This document shows positions 1 to 5,923 of a stretch of 8,252 nt of DNA, one piece after another; position 1 is the stretch's first letter, and each line of letters starts with the position of its first letter. The stretch comes from an uncultured bacterium. GTDB taxonomy: Bacteria; Patescibacteriota; Minisyncoccia; Phycocordibacterales; UBA9973. The stretch covers positions 1 to 8,252 of the forward strand of contig CAINWY010000069.1 in assembly GCA_903854645.1 (NCBI GenBank), written 5' to 3'. The notes under the pieces are model-generated. The model did no database searches and was not told where the DNA came from. It saw only the letters and a list, made by a program, of their open reading frames with translations. The translations under genes were made by a program, and so were the position numbers.

Positions 1-47
1 ATTTAAATGAATTATAAGATTCTGAGGTTTTTCCTTGTATAAAAAAG

Positions 48-79
48 TTTGACAATTTGGTCAAATATTGTAATATAAG
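48..79 (+). promoter_or_regulatory. Candidate promoter of the five-gene operon, with an inverted repeat over the -35
   Basis: A perfect -35 hexamer TTGACA lies at 49-54. The -10 is less clear: TAATAT at 71-76 (16-bp spacer) or TATAAG at 74-79 (19-bp spacer). The -35 sits inside a perfect inverted repeat, TTTGAC-N6-GTCAAA (48-65), which could be an operator where a dimeric repressor would block RNA polymerase. The leader to the first start codon would be about 40 bases. No coding sequence is evident in 1-126. The promoter is seen as sequence only; the operator role is inference. Confidence 0.5.
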
Positions 80-126
80 CTAAACAAATAACTTATTGAA
101 AACTTAATAGAAAAGGAGGAAAAATC

Positions 127-873
127 ATGAAATGGAATGAATCTCTGTACTTTGGAACCTGGCAATTAAGTGAAGATTTTCATTTAGTTACAAGGGTTGA
201 GGCAATAGAAATTATAAATTTTGCCTTAGAGCAAGGTATAAGTAATTTTGATACTGCCAATGTTTATGGAAATGGCAGTGTGGAATCCATTCTTGGTATT
301 ATTCTTCCTGAAAAAGCAAGAATAGTTACTAAGATACCTGCGATGCAAAAACCAATATTAAATGAGTTATCAGATATTCAAAAATGCTATCCTATTAATT
401 GGATGGCAGAAAAATTTGAAATATCTATGAATCGTTTAAGGAGGAATCAAATTTATTGCATTCTTCTTCATAATTGGTGTGATAATTGGGAAAGTAATTG
501 TGACGAGCAAATATCTTATTTGTTAAATTTAAAAGCAAAAGGATTTGTCGAAAAGATAGGGATATCCATTCCTAATAATTTTGTCGGCAGCATTCCTTTT
601 GAACTAATTAACAAAATAGATGTAATTGAGGCTCCATACAATTACGAAAACAATTGGATTTCTGACAATATGTTATTACTACAAAGTAATAACATTGAAA
701 TCATTCTAAGAAGTATTTTTTTACAGGGTAAGCATAAAAAACTTTGTGAAAGTACTGAATCTGACAAGATCATCAAAGAAGCATTTTTAAAAAAGTGTAA
801 TTTGGTGATTGGTATGACTAAAAAAATAAATATTCTCAAAAACATTCAAAGTTTAAAGGAGGCTCAAAAATGA
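127..873 (+). CDS. Short aldo/keto reductase family protein
   Basis: This 248-residue protein belongs to the aldo/keto reductase (AKR) superfamily, cytosolic NAD(P)H-dependent oxidoreductases that interconvert carbonyls and alcohols. The N-terminus has FGTWQL (9-14), typical of the first barrel strand. GISNFDTANVYGNG follows, giving the catalytic Asp42 and Tyr47. Lys69 (IVTKIP) and His115 (LLHNW) complete the Asp-Tyr-Lys-His tetrad. RSIFLQG (195-201) and the late VIGMTKK...LKNI segment match the cofactor-binding end. It is somewhat shorter than typical members (about 270-330 residues), mostly through short loops, so substrate specificity cannot be read. A perfect AAAGGAGG at 112-119, 7 bases before ATG, fixes the start. 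The stop overlaps the next start as ATGA, implying translational coupling. As first gene of the operon it probably reduces an intermediate made by the downstream enzymes. A 10-bp inverted repeat lies inside the gene (670-695). Confidence 0.88.
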   Translation: MKWNESLYFGTWQLSEDFHLVTRVEAIEIINFALEQGISNFDTANVYGNGSVESILGIILPEKARIVTKIPAMQKPILNELSDIQKCYPINWMAEKFEISMNRLRRNQIYCILLHNWCDNWESNCDEQISYLLNLKAKGFVEKIGISIPNNFVGSIPFELINKIDVIEAPYNYENNWISDNMLLLQSNNIEIILRSIFLQGKHKKLCESTESDKIIKEAFLKKCNLVIGMTKKINILKNIQSLKEAQK

Positions 874-2105
874 AAAAGGATTTAGTAATGCAATCAAACA
901 TAGAAGAATTCATAGAAATTGAAGGCAAAAGTGGGAATAAATTTACCTTGAGAAAAAACACCTATGGTGTATTAGTATCAGATGTTAATAATCCACTATC
1001 TTGCGTAAGTGTTTCTAATGATTCTCTAAGTATTGACCTGTGGACAGGATGTCCTTGGCAATGTAGGTATTGTCATGTTCAAGGAACATACAATGACTTA
1101 AGAAATGAAGGAAGAATGTTAAAAATTCCACAAAGAAGATCGAATTTTTCTGTAAAAGAGATTATCGATGCTCTTGTAGAACATCCATTCTTTACTTCAA
1201 ATGAAACAATTATTAGCATTGGTACTGCTAGTACTGAACCATTTTCGGAAGGTCCGGTAGTTGAAAGTACTTTTGAAATTATGTTTGAGTTTATCGAAAG
1301 AGGTTTAAAAAACCCATTTTGGATAATAACTAAAGGTGGAATACCTAAACATAAGAAACAATCAATGGCTAAAATTGTTCAAGCAGGAAATCCTTTAATG
1401 ATTTCTATTTGTTGGGCTAATAACCCAAATACAATTGAACCCGTTAATAACAATCGCTTTAGAGGAGTTGAGGAAGCTAAAGAAGCAGGGGCAACTATTT
1501 CATGGCACTTGAGACCTATTGTAAATGAGTGGAGTGGTAGTGAACGTAACATAGAGATGATGATGCTCTGGGTTAATAAAAACTATCACAATATGATTGA
1601 TTCAATAGTTCCTGGTGGTTTAAGGTGGACTGAAGGAATTGAATACGGGCTAACTGAATTGTCTGGCATAGAAATGCCAAAGATACCAAAAAAAGATAAT
1701 GTTAAATATTTTTCTCCATCTTTATGGAAAAAGATTTCTAAATTATCAAAAGAGTTATTCCCCGGTGTTCCGTTGTATCAAAAATCATCATGCTGTATGT
1801 CAAAAATGCTTGGAACCCCTAGTATTAATTTGGTTCAGCATCTGTGTAAAGATGAATGTGAAGAATCTATTTGTCCTATTGAACAAAGACAAATTTGTGC
1901 TTCATATAATCCCAAAAAGATTGTAAACGAAGGGCTACAAAAAATATTTGATAAATTAAATCTTGATATCAAAGCTATTGGTATTACAGATAATTATCAA
2001 ATAATGAGTGAACCATCGATGATCAATTTTACTTACGCCATAAATCAAACAGTAAAAAAAGAATTAGCGAAAGGAGGCTATTATGAAAGAAAATCAAGTG
2101 GTTAA
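870..2105 (+). CDS. Radical SAM protein, spore-photoproduct-lyase-like (SplB/COG1533-type)
   Basis: This 411-residue protein carries CxxxCxxC at Cys61, Cys65 and Cys68 (TGCPWQCRYCH), which ligates the 4Fe-4S cluster that cleaves S-adenosylmethionine. Downstream segments follow the SPL-like layout: GTASTEPFSEG (118-128), in place of the usual TDPYQP-type element; WIITKGG (151-157); and SICWANNPNTIEPVNNNRFRG followed by AGATISWHLRPIVN (179-219). The C-terminal third has six cysteines (308, 309, 326, 330, 335, 343). These could bind a second Fe-S cluster or a zinc, and they suggest a substrate other than DNA photoproducts. The substrate is unknown. The start has AAAGGAGG at 855-862, 7 bases upstream, and overlaps the reductase stop. 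Its 3' end overlaps the next gene by 23 bases. Being embedded with AlaRS-like genes argues for a biosynthetic or RNA/peptide-modifying role rather than DNA repair; this is inference. Family confidence is high and function confidence low. Confidence 0.85.
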   Translation: MKKDLVMQSNIEEFIEIEGKSGNKFTLRKNTYGVLVSDVNNPLSCVSVSNDSLSIDLWTGCPWQCRYCHVQGTYNDLRNEGRMLKIPQRRSNFSVKEIIDALVEHPFFTSNETIISIGTASTEPFSEGPVVESTFEIMFEFIERGLKNPFWIITKGGIPKHKKQSMAKIVQAGNPLMISICWANNPNTIEPVNNNRFRGVEEAKEAGATISWHLRPIVNEWSGSERNIEMMMLWVNKNYHNMIDSIVPGGLRWTEGIEYGLTELSGIEMPKIPKKDNVKYFSPSLWKKISKLSKELFPGVPLYQKSSCCMSKMLGTPSINLVQHLCKDECEESICPIEQRQICASYNPKKIVNEGLQKIFDKLNLDIKAIGITDNYQIMSEPSMINFTYAINQTVKKELAKGGYYERKSSG

Positions 2106-3180
2106 AAATTTTTCCCATCTCTCTACCCTAAAAGGGTGGAGATGGGAAGATACTAAACCTACATTAAGAAGTGATTCGAATTTGCTGTTTCAGATTTCTG
2201 GAGGAGCTGTGTTTGAAAAAGAACTGTCTGGAATAAACCAGTCGCCATATAGCCGTATTGCATCATTTCAAAATTGTTTGCGAACCGACACTTGGGATAA
2301 AATAGGTTATTCTGGAAGACACCATTTATTATTTGGAATGATCGGTCATTTTATGTTTTTTGAGGATGACGAATTTTCAACAAAACAAATTATGATAAAA
2401 ACTGCGTTAGAATTTCTTAATGATTACCTCGGTATATCATTGGAAAACCTTGCTGTTTCAGTTCATCCAAATGATAGTATCTCTCTTAGTATTTGGAAAT
2501 CTCTGAATATAAAAAACATCAGATTTAACCCGAATAATACAAGCGTAGACCCATTTAATCTAAGGTATGGTACTAGGACCGAAATAATATTTTTAGGTCA
2601 ATCAGGAGCAGAATGTGAATTATGGAATATTGTTTTTCACTCAAATTCTTACAAAGAAGGTGAAATAAAAAATTCCAAAATAACTGCTGATTCTGGAGCT
2701 AGTATCGATCGCTTAATCAGGGCTCATGATTTTAAGAATAACGATTATGAGACTGATTATTGGAGAGATTTTATCTCTTTAATTGATGGTGATACGGTAA
2801 CTAAAATGCGATTAGCAGAAATGTTAAAAGCATCAACCTTCTTATTAACTGAGAATCTAAATCCTGGAAACAAAGGAGCTTCTTATGTTTTAAGAAAAAT
2901 AATTAGAGAATCTTATAACCTTTCTAGTTCAAAGGAACAGTGTTTATCTAACTTTATAGTTACAGAGAATTATTGGTTAAACAACCTTAATTCAAAAGTA
3001 GACGACTTCAGATTAGAATTAGACACTTACCAATTAGCACTTGGAAAAGGAGAAAAAGAATTCAAAAAAATTATTAACAAAAAAGGAAAATTAGAAGAAA
3101 AAGACATTCTTTTTCTTTTTGATTCCTTTGGATATCCTAAAAGTCTAGCAATTAAAAAAGCGAAAGAGTATGAAAAATGA
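2083..3180 (+). CDS. Divergent alanyl-tRNA synthetase catalytic-domain paralogue
   Basis: This 365-residue protein aligns by eye with the class II core of AlaRS. The motif 1 region is SNLLFQISGGAVFEKEL (32-48), with ISGG where NAGM is usual. The motif 2 region is YSRIASFQNCLRTD then IGYSGRHHLLFGMIGHFMFF, which keeps Arg58, Arg67 and the HH pair (80-81). ELWNIVF (179-185) matches EIWNxVF. ADSGASIDR (202-210) keeps the Asp that holds the amino acid's amino group in AlaRS. NPGNKGASYVLRKIIRES (260-277) and LFDSFGYP (345-352) match the tRNA-acceptor recognition region, keeping Asn263 and Asp347, equivalents of E. coli Asn303 and Asp400, which read G3:U70. The GPCGPCTE stretch before ELWN has collapsed to GQSGAEC, and the pocket Trp is missing. 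The editing and C-Ala domains are absent. It may be a new-specificity enzyme or a non-catalytic partner of the second AlaRS-like protein. AAAGGAGG at 2070-2077 supports the start; the gene overlaps both neighbours. Confidence 0.78.
   Translation: MKENQVVKNFSHLSTLKGWRWEDTKPTLRSDSNLLFQISGGAVFEKELSGINQSPYSRIASFQNCLRTDTWDKIGYSGRHHLLFGMIGHFMFFEDDEFSTKQIMIKTALEFLNDYLGISLENLAVSVHPNDSISLSIWKSLNIKNIRFNPNNTSVDPFNLRYGTRTEIIFLGQSGAECELWNIVFHSNSYKEGEIKNSKITADSGASIDRLIRAHDFKNNDYETDYWRDFISLIDGDTVTKMRLAEMLKASTFLLTENLNPGNKGASYVLRKIIRESYNLSSSKEQCLSNFIVTENYWLNNLNSKVDDFRLELDTYQLALGKGEKEFKKIINKKGKLEEKDILFLFDSFGYPKSLAIKKAKEYEK
2112..2148 (+). repeat. Strong hairpin at the start of the first AlaRS-like gene
   Basis: TTCCCATCTC (2112-2121) pairs perfectly with GAGATGGGAA (2139-2148). 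After a small internal loop (TCT opposite G), ACCCT (2125-2129) pairs with AGGGT (2133-2137) around an AAA loop, giving about 15 base pairs. It begins 6 bases after the radical SAM stop codon and covers codons 10-22 of the AlaRS-like gene. No T-run follows, so it is not a + strand terminator. It could pause ribosomes, limit mRNA decay or tune the relative output of the two genes. The structure is seen; the role is inference. Confidence 0.6.
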
Positions 3181-3937
3181 CATTAAAACTTTGAAAAAAT
3201 TGCTAGGCCCCTGTATGGAAGAAGGAAACATAGATTTTCTTTGGCTCACTGGTTCACTAGCAAGAGGTATCACCAGTGATAATATCGATATTATCACTGG
3301 TGTAAAGATTTTGAATCAAAAATCAATTCAAATAATTTCAGAAAAGATTTCTTTATTAAAAGAAGTTGTTGAAAAACCTGAAATGCTTGATGATGCTTTA
3401 AGATTTAAAATTAGTAATCACATAACTGTTAGCTTAGGTCTTTATAAAACGACAGATATTTTCCATAGACTAAAAAATTACACAAAGGGAAAATTTGTAA
3501 ATGGAGAAAAAAGACCTTGGGCTATAAATTCTTGGATTCCGGAATCATTCTGTGCGGATGTAAAAGATTCAATTGCTTTATATGATAATAATGAATTGTT
3601 GTTAAAAGCAAAAAAAATGCTTAATCCATACCCAGATGCTCTTGCCAATTCAATCATTAGACTATCAAAGCAAGAAATCGAACAGAAATTTAAAAAGCTT
3701 GATAGTGGAATACTTGCAGAAAAAATTTTGGTTTTTGCAGATCTTGTATCTTGCGTAACCAGAATGATGTTTGCCAATGAACATATCTATTTTTTAGGAT
3801 ACAAAAATGTCCTAAAACAATTGAGATGCTTAAAAAGCAAACAGTCTACAAAAATTATTGAGTTGTGGGGAAAACACAAATTAAATGAAAAAGAAATTGT
3901 TAAATTTAAAGAATTAGTAAAGGAGGTAAGTAAATGA
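3170..3937 (+). CDS. Nucleotidyltransferase-fold protein (pol beta superfamily, DUF4037-like)
   Basis: The 255-residue product has the pol beta-type signature GSLARG (28-33) followed by acidic residues in TSDNIDI (35-41). WAINSWIPESFC (117-128), NPYPDALANSII (152-163) and ANEHIYFLGYKNVLKQL (202-218) resemble the helical C-terminal half of DUF4037-type nucleotidyltransferases. Such enzymes transfer an NMP to a small molecule, protein or RNA. The usual SDxD is distorted: the acids are Asp37 and Asp40, with two residues between them, and the third carboxylate expected near ITVSLGLY (85-92) is not obvious. Activity is therefore uncertain. Exactly this motif is encoded by a perfect 32-bp palindrome. 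The start lacks a good Shine-Dalgarno (only GAAAGAG) and overlaps the previous gene by 11 bases, so translation probably depends on coupling. The stop overlaps the next ATG by 4 bases. In this context it may modify the product or a carrier, or be a regulatory pseudoenzyme. Confidence 0.72.
   Translation: MKNDIKTLKKLLGPCMEEGNIDFLWLTGSLARGITSDNIDIITGVKILNQKSIQIISEKISLLKEVVEKPEMLDDALRFKISNHITVSLGLYKTTDIFHRLKNYTKGKFVNGEKRPWAINSWIPESFCADVKDSIALYDNNELLLKAKKMLNPYPDALANSIIRLSKQEIEQKFKKLDSGILAEKILVFADLVSCVTRMMFANEHIYFLGYKNVLKQLRCLKSKQSTKIIELWGKHKLNEKEIVKFKELVKEVSK
3271..3302. repeat. Perfect 32-bp palindrome within the nucleotidyltransferase active-site codons
   Basis: The 16-base arms CACCAGTGATAATATC and GATATTATCACTGGTG are perfectly complementary with no spacer. 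Symmetry breaks on both sides (3270/3303). The palindrome runs from the last base of Ile34 to the first base of Val45 and therefore encodes TSDNIDIITG, the catalytic-motif region. In mRNA it would fold into a long hairpin. It may be an mRNA structure, a protein-binding site, or the result of template-switch repair. Confidence 0.85.
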
Positions 3938-5214
3938 AGCAAATGACAACGGAAGAAATCAAGAATACATTCCTTGATTATTTCCAAAACAATGGACACT
4001 TAGTGATACCAAAATCAGGTATTATCCCTAAGAATGACCCAACCCTATTATTTATTAATGCTGGAATGGCTCCACTGAAAGATTATTTCTTACAGAAGAC
4101 TATTCCACCGAGTAAGCGTTTAACAAACTATCAAGATTGTATAAGACTAATCGATATTGATAGTATTGGAGACTCTTATCACGGAACGTCTTTCAGAATG
4201 ATGGGCTCTTGGTCTTTTGGAGATTATTTTAAGGAAGAATCAATTGAGTTGGCCTTTAAATTAATAACTGAAGTTTTTGGTTTCCCTAAAGAAAAATTGT
4301 ATGCAACAGTTTTCGTAAATGACGGAACATTGCCGGGAGTACCCGATGATTTTGAATCTGCTGAAATATGGAAAAAATATTTACCAGCAGACCGTATCAT
4401 ACCATCACCGCCGAGCGATAATTTCTGGGGACCCCCAGGAGATTCTGGTCCATGTGGCCCTTGCACAGAAGTATTTTTTGATCGTGGTGAATCATTTGGT
4501 TCAACTAACGAAAATAAAGATATCTTAATCAGTGGAAGGCACATAGAGATATGGAATGCCGGAGTTTTTATGGAGTATTTCATCGATGAAGAAAAAAACA
4601 TCTCCTTGTTACCACAGAAATGTGTTGATACTGGAGCTGGAATGGAAAGATTTGCAATGATTCTTCAAAACAAGAATTCCATTCATGAAATTGATCAGTA
4701 TGAAATACCGTTCTCTTACATCGCGGAAAATGTGTTAGATTTAAAATGGTCTCGTATTGTATTTGACCACTTGAAAACATCTCTTTTGATGCTTCAATCT
4801 GGAATTAAGCCAAGTAATCAGAAAGAAGGATATCTTTTGAGACGTTTAATCAGACGTAGTTTAACGGGCATGTATTTAAACGGTTGTGATCTTCAAAAAT
4901 CAAATGATTTTTTGTCTCTAATCTCTGAACATCTTGAAAAGCCCACAGGTGCATACGTTAAAGATGAGGAAGTAGTTTCAATCTTTTCAAACGAATCCGG
5001 GTTGTTTTCAAAAATGCTTAAGAGAAACAAGAAATACTTCGACAAGATAGTAGCTGAAGGAAATTTAACTGGCGAATATGCTTTTGCACTAAAAGCCACT
5101 CACGGTGTTCCTGAAGAACTTGTAAGAGAGTTGTGTAATAAATACCACATAACTTTCCCTGAAGATGATTTTCTTGAAAAAATGACACAGCACAAAGAGG
5201 TGTCAAAAAAGTAG
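3934..5214 (+). CDS. Alanyl-tRNA synthetase-type protein lacking editing and C-Ala domains
   Basis: The 426-residue protein matches the N-terminal half of AlaRS almost colinearly. It has FLDYFQNNGH (13-22), DPTLLFINAGM (35-45, motif 1), KRLTNYQDCIR...SFRMMGSWSFGDYFK (61-100, motif 2), DNFWGPPGDSGPCGPCTE (162-179), EIWN (205-208), VDTGAGMER (231-239, motif 3 region) and KPSNQKEGYLLRRLIRR (292-308). Pocket residues Trp165 and Asp232 are kept, so formation of an alanyl- or similar adenylate is plausible. Two changes stand out. Arg88 replaces the Glu of the usual FFEMLG. KATHG (387-391) replaces YDTYG, so Ala388 sits at E. coli Asp400, a G3:U70 reader; Asn295 (E. coli Asn303) is kept. The protein ends where the editing domain of an approximately 870-residue AlaRS would begin, so mischarged product would not be hydrolysed in cis. 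AAAGGAGG at 3919-3926 fixes the start. It is last in the operon, before the terminator. A housekeeping role is unlikely but not excluded. Confidence 0.85.
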   Translation: MKQMTTEEIKNTFLDYFQNNGHLVIPKSGIIPKNDPTLLFINAGMAPLKDYFLQKTIPPSKRLTNYQDCIRLIDIDSIGDSYHGTSFRMMGSWSFGDYFKEESIELAFKLITEVFGFPKEKLYATVFVNDGTLPGVPDDFESAEIWKKYLPADRIIPSPPSDNFWGPPGDSGPCGPCTEVFFDRGESFGSTNENKDILISGRHIEIWNAGVFMEYFIDEEKNISLLPQKCVDTGAGMERFAMILQNKNSIHEIDQYEIPFSYIAENVLDLKWSRIVFDHLKTSLLMLQSGIKPSNQKEGYLLRRLIRRSLTGMYLNGCDLQKSNDFLSLISEHLEKPTGAYVKDEEVVSIFSNESGLFSKMLKRNKKYFDKIVAEGNLTGEYAFALKATHGVPEELVRELCNKYHITFPEDDFLEKMTQHKEVSKK

Positions 5215-5240
5215 TTCTTTTAAACCATTAAATTAGTTAA

Positions 5241-5272
5241 TAAGCCACAATTTTATTGTGGCTTATTTTTTT
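5241..5272 (+). terminator. Intrinsic terminator of the five-gene operon
   Basis: A perfect 10-bp stem (TAAGCCACAA, 5241-5250, with TTGTGGCTTA, 5256-5265) encloses a 5-base loop and is followed by seven T (5266-5272). It lies 26 bases after the AlaRS-type stop. It overlaps the last codons and stop of the convergent S51 peptidase gene. On the - strand the tract after the hairpin is only weakly T-rich, so termination in that direction would be poorer. Confidence 0.92.
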
Positions 5273-5844
5273 ATATAGATTATATCTTCGTCGTTTAATG
5301 GTTTTACTTTATATTTAACTTTTTTATCAAATTTTTCTAGTTCTATTTTTTCTGAAGTTTTGAAATGTGGGGATACTGAATATGGTAATATATTCATTCC
5401 ACTTAGATTTTTTAGGTTAACAGTATTCTTGTCTCCATTTTTACCAAAACCTGCTATTTCTATACTAGGTCCCAGAATAATACTTCCTGCGCTAACACCA
5501 ATATATAGACCATCTTTTTCTAAAAATTTCTTTATACTAGTTATAAAATTAGAATTATTTACATACTTCATTAATTTAAAAGTATTACCGCCACACACAT
5601 AAACAATACCAAAATCTGATAGATTTATATTTTTATTTTTCTCTAAATCAAAATATTTAACCTTGTTTACTCCGTAACCAAGCAATTGTTTCTTTGCTAA
5701 AATACTATATTTATTTTTGCTTTTGTTTTCTGCTGCCGTTGTAATTAACAAAGCATTTTTCTTAGAAACATCTTTTAAAACCTCAGAAAATTTCTTCTGG
5801 GCTTTTGGTAATGATAAACCTGTAGATGTAATTAATATGGGCAT
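5263..5844 (-). CDS. Peptidase E-like hydrolase (family S51)
   Basis: This 193-residue protein (start chosen at the ATG at 5844) has the flavodoxin-like S51 fold seen in dipeptidase E and cyanophycinase. ILITSTGL is at the N-terminus, followed by CGGNTF (84-89) for the glycine-rich oxyanion region, GVSAGS with nucleophile Ser118 (113-121), and SPHF with likely catalytic His160. S51 enzymes cleave Asp-X dipeptides or related acidic substrates in the cytosol. An upstream ATG at 5895 would add 17 residues (Asn-, Tyr- and Ile-rich) that do not fit the fold, so I prefer 5844, where family similarity begins. No Shine-Dalgarno precedes it. It is convergent with the AlaRS operon, its stop codon lying in the operon terminator, and divergent from the NTase-NUDIX gene. 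It looks more AT-rich than the operon genes. The family call is solid; the substrate is unknown. Confidence 0.85.
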   Translation of the reverse strand: MPILITSTGLSLPKAQKKFSEVLKDVSKKNALLITTAAENKSKNKYSILAKKQLLGYGVNKVKYFDLEKNKNINLSDFGIVYVCGGNTFKLMKYVNNSNFITSIKKFLEKDGLYIGVSAGSIILGPSIEIAGFGKNGDKNTVNLKNLSGMNILPYSVSPHFKTSEKIELEKFDKKVKYKVKPLNDEDIIYIKK

Positions 5845-5923
5845 ATTTATATTGGTTATTCTATTATAAACTGTATTATAGCAAAAATTAAACAAATTAT
5901 TAAATCAATGTTAAAATATTATA
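5845..5923. promoter_or_regulatory. Divergent promoter region between the peptidase and NTase-NUDIX genes
   Basis: This 79-base gap must hold promoters for both directions. For the - strand, TATAAT occurs at 5868-5863 and again at 5880-5875, with only weak -35 matches, giving leaders of roughly 12-24 bases without a Shine-Dalgarno. For the + strand, TAAAAT (5912-5917) with TAAACA (5889-5894, 17-bp spacer) would start RNA at about 5924, the A of the ATG, so this message may be leaderless. A TATAAT at 5920-5925 overlaps the start codon and cannot serve that start. Confidence 0.4.

Noticed and set aside
670..695. 10-bp inverted repeat with a 6-base loop in the aldo/keto reductase gene
   Set aside because: All but four of the bases in the arms are A or T and the repeat lies mid-gene; chance is a fair explanation in DNA of this composition.
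3478..3777. 99-codon antisense ORF inside the nucleotidyltransferase gene
   Set aside because: The sense frame is coupled in the operon and has family motifs; the antisense frame has no initiation signal.
4224..4601. 125-codon antisense ORF inside the second AlaRS-like gene
   Set aside because: The opposite strand matches AlaRS motifs throughout. The antisense product has no recognisable motif and no RBS, so it is a shadow.
5360..5602. 80-codon + strand ORF opposite the S51 peptidase
   Set aside because: The - strand frame carries the GVSAGS and CGGNTF motifs; the + strand frame is a shadow.
5845..5895. Upstream start of the S51 peptidase at 5895
   Set aside because: The extra 17 residues precede the first beta strand of the fold, show no family similarity, and cover the TATAAT boxes needed for transcription.
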